Assembly (NCBI GenBank): GCA_001466705.2
Contig: LATX02000035.1
Span: 1,240,001-1,304,000 of the forward strand
DNA: 64,000 nt
Reading direction: 5' to 3'
From: Moniliophthora roreri
Taxonomy: Eukaryota; Basidiomycota; Agaricomycetes; Agaricales; Marasmiaceae
Positions within the stretch are counted from its first letter, which is position 1. The number at the start of each line of letters is the position of its first letter. The position numbers were made by a program, and so were the translations under genes. Below are positions 1 to 10,533 of this stretch, one piece after another. The notes under the pieces are model-generated. The model saw only the letters and a list, made by a program, of their open reading frames with translations. It did no database searches and was not told the DNA's origin.

Positions 1-176
1 GCACTTTTTCCAACCAGGTTGCGTCCCTACTCCACGACGGTCGCAGACCCAACTGTGTGGCTCTTTCACCAGGCATGACCTCCCGCCGTATCATTCAAGG
101 GGCAGGAAGCTCTCTCGAGTCGTCGCATAATGGACTTTATATGTATTCTTCTTCTTGGTCGCTCTCGTATGCTTAG
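1..176 (+). CDS. Possible C-terminal exon of a gene entering from the left
   Basis: One frame is open from the left edge to a TAG at 174-176, about 57 codons rich in serine. GC content and codon mix look like the host genes further right and unlike the T-rich sequence after it, so this could be the tail of a coding sequence. I recognise no family. The alternative is chance openness in a short GC-balanced stretch. Confidence 0.2.
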   Translation, partial: TFSNQVASLLHDGRRPNCVALSPGMTSRRIIQGAGSSLESSHNGLYMYSSSWSLSYA

Positions 177-332
177 ATGACAGTTTCTTTGGCAATTTTT
201 TTTTTTCCTTTCCGCATCTACACACACATTTACACCCCCCCAACTCAAAATTGTGCCCTCTATGCTTTATATCAACTAGCACTACTACGACCCATCGGTC
301 GGCATCATTCATTTCCACTCCACCGCAATGTT

Positions 333-333
<1 letters not shown>

Positions 334-375
<42 letters not shown>

Positions 376-391
376 TTTTTTTTTTTTTTTT
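334..391. repeat. Poly-T tract
   Basis: A run of about 57 T residues broken by a single G at 375. Such a tract may be a poly(A) relic of a retrocopy on the minus strand or a slippage-expanded microsatellite. No target duplication is visible. Confidence 0.9.
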
Positions 392-711
392 GCTGCACAC
401 GTTCCCTCACCTCAAAAATAGGCAGTCCCTTGCTTTCTGGATTCCTTCATATTAGATACCTCTCGCATCACATAGAATTTCTCCTCTTGCCACCATTATA
501 CTGTACGCTATCATTTGTGCCATCATCGTCAACCACCATCGTTGTAACACATATACATATATATCCACATTCTGAATGGATACCTATCCAGTCGTCGAAC
601 AATTGTTGATGTGCCCAACATCAGACTTGGTTAACTACTCCGCCGATGTTTCCCAACAAACTATTAAGAATGTAGCCGTGTTTGTTTCAGCCTTTTTCAT
701 TAAGCTTCTTT

Positions 712-738
712 CCCCCCCCCCCCCCCCCCNCCCCCCCC
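712..738. repeat. Poly-C tract with an undetermined base
   Basis: Twenty-six C residues interrupted by N at 730. The true length is uncertain because the N lies inside the homopolymer, which suggests a sequencing or gap-joining limit. Confidence 0.85.
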
Positions 739-3700
739 GCAGTTTTTCCACTTGGCGACAGAAAGAAAAACTTTTGAGAGAGAGAGAGAGAATATGCTGT
801 TGTTGTCGGTGCCTCACCCGGTGGTACGGTTCCCAAGATCGACTCAAAACAGCAACTTTTTTTCAAAGACCTTCCGCAAGACCATTCTTCTTCTTCTAGA
901 GTCCAAGACGTCCTGATTCTCTAGGAAATCATGATGACACCACAAATCCCCCAAAACCAACCGACTGATCTTCGCGACACCCGCCACTCTATTAATTTTA
1001 CTCACTCTGGGACAAGGCGAAAAAGAAAAATGAACAGGGCCGAGCTCTCGCAATAAAATGAACAGCGCCTTTCTGGTGGCCCTGGCCTGGCCACCCGCCC
1101 TTGAGCTTGACCCATGTATACCGAACGAGTCAGTGGCTCTTTCCCATTGGGGGCAAAAAGTCCCAAAAAAAAAAAAAAAAAGGGTTTCATCAGAAAAGAA
1201 GTCCAGGGAAGCGTTGATATGACAGTGGGATTGTTTGTCTATTCAAATCTGAAAAAGGTGAGGGCGGGTGACATCTCCTGACTCGGCTTTTTACTCCGTA
1301 GAGCTGGGACCCTTCAACCTTGTTTGGGCTCGGTCGTTCTCAGGCTTCGAGAAAGAGGGTGCAAAGAGTGCGAAAGGTTGCGGTGGAAGGTGGCTCTGAT
1401 GATTTATTGAGACGCCACGACGTCCAAGACTAAGCGTATCTATGGGGAGTGGAGGGGCGGACAAAGTGTCAATATACATATGAGGAACCTGAAGAGCTCT
1501 AGTCTAAAACAAGTGGGATACTAGCTTCTTTCTGGGTGGAGTGAGAAGGAGAGAACGAACCCCTCGAAGCTCGAATGTATTGAAGAAAGAAAGAAGGAAA
1601 AAAATTTTTTTTGCCATCATTCGGCCACCTTGAGTGCTGTTGTGGGCTGTAAAGTGATCGCTAGCAGTGCCTCTACCCCTCGATCTGCTTCTGACTCGAC
1701 TTGTTTAGAGGGGCATACACACACCGTCTTACGACAAAGCTCGCCGTTAACGTTGACATCGAGGACTCTTTGATCAAAGCGAGCCCCCCCTCGAAATTCC
1801 CATCATGATGAACAATGGGAGAGGATCGCCATTGTTACGATAATTGTCCTTCTTTCTCGAATCTCTGTTACCTGGGATTCTTCTACAGAGGACTTGTGAT
1901 GATGATCGTAACGAGAGACGAAAGGACGATCACAAGTCCACATCGCCAGCGTGTGTGTGAGCATGCCAACTCGGGCCTTGCTGTGTTCATCAACCGTAAG
2001 CAGGACGCGTGCCATCAAGAAAGGAAGACATATCCGGTAGGGAAGGACGAGCTCCGGAGGGGAGAGGGGGGCGACGGACAATTCACTTGCTGGATGTTTG
2101 TGTCTAGAAATTTCCCAGTCTTCGACGCCAGAATTCGGCTTTTCACGATGCAATGACTTGTTACGACTGGCGTAATGTTACAACAGCGAATCGGTGAGAG
2201 GCCAGTTATCGGCGCGTTTCATGTAGCCTGGCAATGTCGACGTCACCGAGAGTGCGGCGCATAATGAACCAGGATTCTTTGATCATCCCCAACGGACACA
2301 ATCACTCTTCGCTTGCGGCTTGCCAATGCGATAGGACCTTTTTGTTTCTGTAGCCGTAACAGAATATGACGCAGTTGGTGCGTTGAGGATAGATAACCTG
2401 AATTTAGAACCATGACGAGCGGTGAGCATAGAGTATTTTTCTTATCGTCGTCTAAAGCTACCGGCCAGGCTCGGCCGTGCCCCAGCACTGCATAAAAGTT
2501 GAACAATTTGGGTAGTGAAAAGATGCACGAACGTACACCGAAAATAGAAAGTATTCATGTCCCAACAAGGTGGTCTAGGTCCTAAAGTCAGAGTATGAGC
2601 AGAGGTAGAATGAAGATCATTTTGCTACATTCGCCCAGTTTCGCTGAGGACGGTTAATCTTGATGTGCATCAGATCAGAGAGGCTCACTCCAATACTCTC
2701 TTTGGAGGGTCATAGTACACACCCAGACTAGCCCTTTGGAAGGAGTTTGACGCACGGGGCCAGTATTGCTAGTTCGAGGTAGTGGCGTTTGCGCGGAAGG
2801 CTTCTTTGATACCGTTTCTTCAGATGCCTAGGACAGAATCAAGCAGATTTCTCCGGATGCATGCATATCTCAGCCCGAAATCGTCGCCCGAGCGACCCTG
2901 CCACTGGTATAGGAGGCGTAGATTCATCAAGACGTCGGTGCCACAGGGACACGCAATTTTTGAGATCCAGAAGGCTAGGAGGAGGGCAAGTCGAATCTTG
3001 CTCGCTTGGTCGGATCATCATTCTGATTTTGCGCGACAGCAGCTGACAGACAAGTTGTATGGTGATTCAACGCTAGGGCAATGAGAGTAGGGTGGCGTTA
3101 GTTCGCTCTGGCAGGCGGGACCGGTCTCCAACATGATGGTTAATCACTGTACTGGGGCCTCTATAATATTAAAAAACGCTCGCTATGCAGAGAGATACGA
3201 TCATGGCCTGACGCTAAACTAAAATAGGGAAATCATCAGACAGTCAAGCTTCATAGGTCAAGAGACGTACCGTTGCGATGCGGCTCTGGAGCCCTCTGTC
3301 AGAGTTCTGTCAGTCAAAACACAGGACCGGGCCACGAGAACACATTGAGCTTTCGCAGGGCTGGTAGGCCCGGCGGGATCATGTCGGTAAGTATCGCAGA
3401 TGCGCCGGGCACATCCACCGCTGCCGCCAGCGGCTAATAGGCGGGCTCGGGAGCGACGATAGAGCGTCTCTGCATTCTGTCATAGATGTGGACAGCGCGG
3501 TATGTTATCACGCCCGAAAAATCAGGAAGACCAATATTGGGAATCGGTATCAGTCGGTATCCTACTCAAGAAACCGAGAGGAACGGCCGCATCCTAAAAG
3601 CAGATTACAATCATTGATTACTGGCAGTTCACCTGAATTTGTCGCTATCTATTTCCAGGAGAGGTTCCAAGAGATTTATAAACTTGAATCGACGTTTGAC

Positions 3701-4524
3701 TGAGTGATAACACCGACATGAATGATAGTCGACGCTTGGACAAGCACTAGCCGGAAGAGTTTAAGAATCCGCGAGCCCGATTATAATGGAAGTGCCAGAT
3801 TCGTCAGAGTATTCATCAGCGATAATGTCGACGTCCGGGCAAAACGTGACAAGCTCTGAGAGCAGGACAAAAACATTTAATATAGGATCGGAATTTGGGG
3901 GGGTTACGATGAGAATCAGAAGCAATGTCGTGAGTGCAGTAGAGGTGTACTGCCATGACTGAATATAGCACCCGAAGAATTTTTGGGCACCCCCAAGTTT
4001 AAACAAGTTCGCAACCGAACCCACGAAAACTACAATTCGTAAATGGCCGCATAGTAAGCGGGAAGTGCCCCCTAGCTATAGGAACGGTCCGGAACATTAG
4101 CAAACCGATCTGACGCGGCACAGAGATGGTGGCGTTGAATAGCGGTCGCAGCTCGATCGGCGTACGCCGGTAAATTAGTGTCTGATTTTTGCTATTGGAC
4201 GGTACATGACAGGGGATGAGAAACTGTAATGAAAGCTCACCAGAATAGCCTATATCCTTGTACGCTGTATAGGTCCGAATGAGTCCTTATGAGGCTGGTG
4301 AACTGTTTCAATGTACTGGATGAACATGCACTGGACGTCGTGTCAGAGCGGAGTGAGAGACCCAGGTTTTTATCGGGAAATTCCGATCTGGGTGGCTTGC
4401 TCACGACCAACTATACAGTTATTACATAAACGTTTCTCACGGACTGGTCGCTGCGCCTTGCTCAAACAATTTTGAACGAGTCTAAACGAATCCTGCCGCC
4501 GACTCTCATCAAGACTAGACAAAC

Positions 4525-5017
4525 ATGGTACGACCTCTTTTATCTCAGAAGTGTTGTTTTGCAGTGCTCACAGATGTCTCTAGACAAAACGCACCAAGAA
4601 AGTCGGTATCACCGGTAAATACGGTACTGTAAGTCGAAAACAATCGCAATTGCAGAATAAATTCTTATCGGTTCAAATTAAAGCGTTACGGTGCCTCCCT
4701 CAGGAAACAGGTGAAGAAGATTGAAATCAGCCAACACTCGCGGTACACCTGTTCTTTCTGCGGAAAGGTGAGTTTTCACTGGACTAGCTCTGGACTATTG
4801 ATTCAGTGTTATGATTAGGACTCCGTGAGGAGAAAAGCGGTGGGCATATGGTATTGCACTTCGTGCCGCAAGACTATTGCTGGTGGAGCTTGGACTGTTT
4901 CAACGACGGCTGCTGCAACCGTGCGCAGGTGCGCAATACTTCCTCGCATGTTTTGACGTATTTCTGACACCGTTTTATAGCACCGTTCGTAGGCTACGGG
5001 AGCTGACAGAAGCATGA
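4525..5017 (+). CDS. RPL43: 60S ribosomal protein eL43 (L37A/L43)
   Basis: Five exons, 4525-4527, 4584-4628, 4684-4767, 4819-4928 and 4981-5017, give 92 residues, the usual eL43 length. The first intron falls directly after the ATG. The product is a small basic protein of the large ribosomal subunit with a C4 zinc ribbon; the four cysteines are at residues 39, 42, 57 and 60 (TCSFCGK and YCTSCRK). Conserved stretches [19 protein letters not shown] and [11 protein letters not shown] are present. All four introns use GT-AG ends, and the exon lengths sum to 279 nt. The gene is convergent with the sphingoid hydroxylase gene to its right, with about 520 bp between the stop codons. Because the exons are tiny, a simple ORF search misses it. 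The identification is secure from sequence; expression is inferred. Confidence 0.96.
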
Positions 5018-5539
5018 GACGCCATACTCTTTTGTTCTGATTTGTTCTCGACTCCCACACCATGTTGTATGTGCTATCGCCTCATGAATAAAAAGCTCTA
5101 TGAACATATGCGATGGTGGTTTTTATACACGTTTGAATGCGGGCTGAAGCAGGATGGAAGCAGGATGTTGATCACGTTTACGGACCACATTCTTTGAACC
5201 CTAAATGGCATCTACCAGTAACTAATGGGAAGGTCAAAGGCCTTCTTTCTTAGCGTTCTCTCCTTACTTTTCGGGCAAACTTGAGACCGTTTGATGTTTG
5301 GAAGTGCATTGGTATAGGATCTTCATTCCTTCACGGTTCATTTATGTCCTCTTTCGCGAGCGTTTCATTTGGCTGTGTGAAAGCCTGGTGTTGGTTCAAG
5401 TAACAATGGGTGCAGAGCGGGAAGCTCGCAAGTACATCTACGTCAAGTGTATACAAAGAATTAGACCACAATGTAACATATACGCAGTCAAACAGAGCAA
5501 GTGTAAATGAGTAGAGATCGCCGACCGAATTTTTTTTTT
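5018..5539. other. Convergent intergenic region between eL43 and SUR2
   Basis: About 520 bp between two facing stop codons, so it must hold both 3' untranslated regions. A T10 run just before 5540 lies immediately downstream of the minus-strand stop. I saw no further gene. Confidence 0.5.
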
Positions 5540-6595
5540 TTACTCTTCCTTGCCGCGTTTCCTCTTGCGACTCTCAAGCTCCTCTCTCGTCATCCTTGTG
5601 CCCAATAACACATCCCAATGAATAAAGAATGGCTGTGCGAAATTGGACTTGATGCCAATTACCTGGGGAAGCGGGAGTAAGCAAAACTAGAGTGAAAGAA
5701 AGGAGCATATGGGCGAACCTGATGATGAATATCATGGTAATCTGCATTGTTACCACTCATCATTTGCAAAGGATCCCAGGGAAACCTGTACCCGCAGTGA
5801 TCATCCACTGTTTTGAACGTGCTGAGCGTGAATAAGACAAGGGCTTGTCGGGTAGTCATTCCTGTCAAGTATTCGGCAATGGCAGCTCCGAGAGAGTCAA
5901 GAACGAATCCTTCGACTGGGTGGTTGTAAAGGGCACCGTAGGCGTAGGGCACGTAAAGACGGTGGTGGACTGAGTGGAGTGTGCGGTACAGGTAAGGGTT
6001 GAGGTGCATGCCACGATGCAGGAAATATTGCCAAGTATCTATAATGAACCTGGGGTATCGAGAGTCAGTATTTCCAGGATGTGTGCGAAACTGGACAGCA
6101 TACATACATTGCAAAGAGTAGTTGTGCCAATGGGATACCCCACCAATACAGGTAGTATGTAGAATTATGCAGCACGCGAGGATCTCCACCGACCAAAGGC
6201 TCAATTATTTTCATGAGACTGTGTAGTCTTAGAATGTGGTTTCTCTCGACATAACGTTCGTCAATCCAGAACCAGCCCAGTAGAGTTTGTAGGACATGCT
6301 GGAACACCACCGCTTTCACGACTTCCCATCTCGTCACACGATTCTTCCGAGTCACCTCTTCCGACTCATGTATTCGGTACTTGTCCAGCCATTTCCAGTT
6401 CCGAGTGTCCAGAAAATGGTAGAAAAGTGAAAGGGTCCAGTATGCGACAACTGGTGAGGCGATAGTGAGTGTGGAGTCAGGAATATCGTTGACTAAGGAG
6501 TCATTGTAAGAGTAGTAGAGGGGCGCATCGGATCGGGTGAAGCAAACTGTGTGGCCGGAGGAAGAGAGAGAACATGAGGAGCTCGTGTCGTTCAT
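5540..6595 (-). CDS. SUR2: Sphinganine C4-monooxygenase (SUR2-type)
   Basis: Exons 6595-6108, 6049-5719 and 5662-5540 give 313 residues. This ER membrane di-iron enzyme of the fatty-acid hydroxylase superfamily adds the C4 hydroxyl that turns dihydrosphingosine into phytosphingosine. The three histidine clusters are intact: HRGMH (174-178), HSVHH (188-192) and HDIHH (268-272). They sit in a strongly conserved context (IDTWQYFLHR, VPYAYGALYNHPVEGF, TVDDHCGY, SNFAQPFFIHWD). Hydrophobic stretches before the first cluster fit membrane segments. The C-terminus ends in a basic KRKRGK stretch before EE, which may help ER retention (inference). The second intron has a weak donor (gttcgc), but the reading frame across it matches the family. 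Start chosen at the first in-frame ATG upstream of the conserved part. The next gene on this strand, CNOT9, ends about 400 bp upstream. Confidence 0.94.
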
Positions 6596-7000
6596 GACTG
6601 GCGGTGGTAGTGGTGGAGAACAACTTCACAAGCATCTAGAAAAAAGTGGAAATCAGGAGATAGAAATACCGGTCACATGATAGGCTTCGTAAACAGTTTT
6701 TACTCAGACAAATTTGGGCGAGACCTGACTCCATCCGTCTCGAGCCAGGCTGGTACGCTGGAGGCAGGTCGAGTTCATGGCCATCGTCTACATCCAAATT
6801 TACTCCATTGAAGTCCAAAAGCAAACAGTAATACAATCAAATATGTACGCGTACTTTACTTCCTGTTTGTATGAATACATTGGTGATCGTTTGTCGATGC
6901 GGTATCCTGACCAGGGAAACATTTACATCGTATGGTGGTATCTATCGCACGGGGTTTGTTGGCCGTCAAGTACTCGGGCCTAGGCCCAGATCCTGAGTCG
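6596..7000 (-). promoter_or_regulatory. Upstream region of SUR2
   Basis: About 405 bp between the CNOT9 stop and the SUR2 start on the same strand. It must contain the CNOT9 3' end and the SUR2 promoter. No specific element could be assigned. Confidence 0.35.
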
Positions 7001-8270
7001 TCAGGGCTCATTCAAGTTGTTGAGAAGGGTCGTGAGGCATCTTTTTGTGACCATGTCTCCCTGTAATTTGGAGTTGGCATAGTGGACGAGGACAAGACTC
7101 GGAGACGTACCTTCAACAGCGCACTAAACGTCTGATCCCTCAAAGGCTCGGGAAGGCATGCCCGGAGAGCTTCCCGGGCTCTATGGAACATGGAGCGGTG
7201 AGGCGGGATTGGAGTGCGGAAGGATAAATGAGATTCATACCTCAAGTTATCACTCAACCTCAAATAACACCTGACGACATGCTTGAGCAGGCGAACAGCT
7301 TGTGTTTCTACAAGCTGATTGACCATGTTGGAGAGAACAGTACCGACGGCGTAGAACCTGAGCAGCAATGTCAGCCGATGAAATTAAATTGAACAATGCC
7401 CACCGTTCGTATGTATGGCATATGTATGTCAGCCCTGTTTCATCCAGGAGTATCTTCTGAACGATAAAGATGGCCACTGTTTTCGATAGCTCGGAACCTG
7501 TTTCCATGATACGAAGACAGAGAGGGATTATTTCCGTCGATAGGAGGAAGTGAATGATCGGAGGGGAGTCGTTTTGCTGCATAAAGATGGGTGAGCTACA
7601 ACTCAACTCGGAATATGGACGTAAAAGACCTTGACGAGCGCCCCAATAACTCCCAACGATGTGAGTCGGAGGTATTCAAATGGTCTCGTTTTGGACGTTG
7701 TGTTAAGAAAGGGATAGAGGAACAGAGGTATATGAGCTGCAAGGAGACGTGTCAACGCTGTCATTAATTACGGGCGTTGTTAGCACGCACCGTTTAGGAA
7801 TAACTGTCTCGTCTCCGTATGACTTGCAACGCATTGCAAGAGAGCCAATGCATTGCACACTCGATTTGAGACGTGAGCGGTCAAGTTGGGAGGCGAGAGG
7901 AGTGGGTAAACCGAGACAATTTCTTGGAGTAGAGCGGGCATTATTCCTAGGCGACGGCATTAGTAAGAAGCAACTGGGAAGGGTGAATCATGGACACACC
8001 GAACGAATGCCAGAGAATCAATGCCAGGTCATCGCACTGCTCTCTTTTCTTGCTCAATTCTAAAAGTGCGCTCTCCCTGGTATCCGGGCTCATCAGGTCT
8101 ATGACGAGCGAGTAGAGTTTTATGTCTTCTTGGTTTCCCATGGAGTTTATTGCGAGACCATTGTTTATTGGATTTTGAGGAGTTGGAAGATTGATATACT
8201 GCGGGGTTGAGAGAGAAGATGTCGAGAGAGGCGGCGTATAAAGATATTGCTGGGCATGCTGGTAGCTCAT
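7001..8270 (-). CDS. CNOT9: CCR4-NOT complex subunit CNOT9 (Rcd1/CAF40)
   Basis: Seven exons, 8270-8000, 7946-7791, 7736-7630, 7576-7404, 7357-7241, 7180-7111 and 7060-7001, encode 317 residues. CNOT9 is an armadillo-like scaffold of the cytoplasmic CCR4-NOT deadenylase that recruits repressors to mRNA. After a Gln/Pro/Ser-rich N-terminal tail of about 50 residues come the near-invariant segments [82 protein letters not shown] and [17 protein letters not shown]. All introns are 50-70 bp with GT-AG ends, and the phase is consistent throughout. The start is the ATG of MSYQHAQQ; an in-frame TTG further upstream is not a plausible start. It is divergent from the ADF-H/PH gene with only 157 bp between starts. 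Confidence 0.96.
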
Positions 8271-8427
8271 AGTCCTGGCAGACCACCAAAGGTGGGTGAG
8301 AGCAGGAGACAACTCTTGCCTGTGACAGTCACACTCGACGGCTCGAATCCTGACAGCGACAGCGACCCAGTGAATGACCCAGAAATATTCCTGTAACTCT
8401 CCATAACGATTTTTCTATTTGTACTCT
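8271..8427. promoter_or_regulatory. Bidirectional promoter, CNOT9 / ADF-H-PH gene
   Basis: Only 157 bp separate the two divergent start codons, so the core promoters and both 5' untranslated regions must lie here or overlap the first exons. No clear TATA box was seen. Confidence 0.5.
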
Positions 8428-10444
8428 ATGGATCTTCACAATTTCCTCGACATTGAAAGCGTTCTGAGGGCGTATGATGCCATATTAAGGAACGAAGCCA
8501 AGTGGTGGGTCCGTTGTACTTGGTCGACAAGCTAGGATTCAAACCTCAACCAATTCTTTTTTTTCGATAGGTTTTTACTGACTTATAGTCCCAATGTGCG
8601 TCTTCAACTCTGTAAGCAAATTCAGAGTTGCCAACGACTGCGAATCCGTCTCCATGACAGAATGATCGACTCTTTCTCCATGCTCAAGGCGACCGGGATC
8701 TATCTGAACTGAAGCACTATATAACCGACCTAGAGCAAGTTTACATTGCCTTCTATCACGAGGCTGGAAAAGCAAATCCAGGTTTTGTCCTCATAAATTA
8801 CATACCAGCCTCCGTCTCGGGTGTACGAAGAGGTAAGCGAGGAATATCCGGCCAGCAATTCTAATTGAACACATTCTTCCTTCCTTCTCTAGCTCGAGCC
8901 CTTGTCCATTCGCGTCGGGTGGGTGGAGCGCTCATCAAGGTGCAGTTTCTATTGTCCCCGTGGTCACATTGTGCTCATCGCCTCATTGTCCTTATTGTCC
9001 ACCTATATAGACAGAACACTCCACCTTGACCGTTGACCACATCTCCAACGTCACTCCCGCCTCTATACGAGACGCCGTCCTCAATCCAGATAGCATTCAT
9101 ACTGTCCAAACCAACCGCTCTTTCTCGTCTACCGAAGTCAACGAACATATGGGTCGAATCAGACGCTCATTCACCGAAATGTATGCCCAAGAGGCCAAAC
9201 TTCCGCCTGCGCCAGTCGCAAAGTCCGCCAGCATGTTTTCAGGCATCAACAGCGGGTTTCTTCGGCGGATACACAAAGAGACGCCAACGCCTGTGCCGGA
9301 CGATGATGCCCCCCCTCCACCTCCCCCAAAGGATAAAGGGAAATACGGATTGCCTTCACATCCTCGAAGCACATCAACTCCACGGTCATATACCCCACTT
9401 CAGCAGTCGATACCCCAAGCTATACCCTCTCGGCGCAAGGCTAGCGCACCAGCCGAATTTCTTTCCGACTTTGCTGTCATTTCTGGTTCAATCAGCTCCG
9501 ACGAGGTCATTATTGAATCTTCAAAGGCGACAGCGAAGCCATCTGCTACCTTACCTCTGGATAGGAAATGGGTCTCACCAGAAATTACCACGTATACTTT
9601 TATACCCGATCCAAACGAGCGAGCCCGCCGGCGTCAGTTGCTACAGGAACAGCGGAAGAAGGAGGAGGAGGAAGCTATCCAGGCCGAAGCCGAACGACAG
9701 CACCGGTCGAAGCTCGAGAAGGAAGCACTGTTACGACAAGAGCAAGAAGAGGAGGAGAGAAGACGAGTTTCGCTGGAAGAAGAGTTGAACAGAGCTCGCA
9801 TGGAAAGGCGAATGAGGGAGGAAAGGGAAAAGGAGGAGGAATTGCGGAAGAAGCAAGAGATCGAAGCTAGGAAACGAGCAGATAGGGAACGGAGGCTTGA
9901 AGCGCATAGACAGTTAGAAGAATGGCGGCGGGAGCAAGCCCAACGCGCGAAGGAGGAGGAGAAGAGAGAGGAGGGCGTAAAGAAGCAAGAGGAAGCAGAG
10001 AGACGAGCAAAAACTCGGGGAAAGGTGGCAGAAGTCAAAAAGGAGATACACGAGGGCCAATTAGTTGCAGGGTGGGCAACGTTACAGAGCAGCGAATCAT
10101 TGGTATGGAGGAGACGATACTTCAAGCTCATCGGTCACACAATGTTCTTCTACCGAAGCATCAAAGCAAGTACTACCTTTTCATTCATCAGGTCCAGTCT
10201 GACGTGATACTAGGATACCGATCAAGTACTGGATGAACTTGACCTCCAGAGTACGGTAGCCGCTGTAAAGGAATGGAGTGATGGTTTCGAAGAATTGAGA
10301 GCCATACCGCATTCCTTCGCCATTGAATTCAAGGACGGTCGAGAGCATTGGGGAATATTCACTGACTCTGAGGAAGAGAAGGTAGATTGGTTGCACATCT
10401 CTCTTTTCAATATGCTGACGCTCTCTGGTAGGACAAATTACTAG
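8428..10444 (+). CDS. ADF-H, coiled-coil and PH domain protein (actin/membrane adaptor)
   Basis: Six exons, 8428-8504, 8571-8595, 8661-8832, 8893-8939, 9011-10165 and 10214-10444, total 1,707 nt (568 residues). Residues about 5-140 form an ADF-homology fold like that of Abp1/drebrin (WFLLTYSPN, LSELKHYITDLEQVYIAFY, PGFVLINYIPASVSGVR). A proline run lies near 200-215. A long E/R/K-rich coiled coil spans about 310-450. A C-terminal PH domain follows (GWATLQ, WRRRYFKL, ending EEEKVDWL). The last intron starts with gcaagt, so it is a GC-AG intron; reading through or using a nearby GT breaks the frame. Exon 2 is only 25 nt. The likely role is coupling actin filaments to phosphoinositide membranes, for example at endocytic patches; this is inferred from the domains. 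The gene is convergent with the DUF1295 gene, 89 bp away. Confidence 0.85.
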
Positions 10445-10533
10445 GGATTCTATACTTTGCAGCAGGGCTCAATGTGTGAATGTAATTGTTTGTATACTAG
10501 GTTGTATCAATACAGATTCCATGCGGTATCATA

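Larger units (their letters stand above)
177..4524. other. Long intergenic stretch, no recognisable gene
   Basis: About 4.3 kb in which I found no convincing protein-coding exon series, tRNA or rRNA. The small open frames, including a sense/antisense pair of about 115 codons near 1803-2156, have no recognisable motif and no supporting splice pattern. Homopolymer tracts stand out: T-rich 334-391, C-rich 712-738 and an A run near 1162-1178. The sequence is not AT-rich like the transposon block and may hold regulatory DNA or an untranslated transcript. Confidence 0.4.

Noticed and set aside
155..455. Open frames with long phenylalanine runs
   Set aside because: They are translations of the poly-T tract and carry no other protein-like sequence.
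1803..2156. Sense and antisense ORFs of about 115 codons
   Set aside because: Mirror frames on both strands with no recognisable motif or splice pattern; probably chance.
8270..8312. Upstream in-frame extension of CNOT9
   Set aside because: The extension begins at TTG, not ATG; the family N-terminus fits the ATG at 8270.
8310..8360. Possible tRNA from a gctcgaatcc motif
   Set aside because: No matching acceptor stem, D-arm or anticodon arm could be drawn around it.
9634..10131. 165-codon minus-strand ORF
   Set aside because: Serine/leucine-rich shadow of the coiled-coil region of the ADF-H/PH gene on the other strand.
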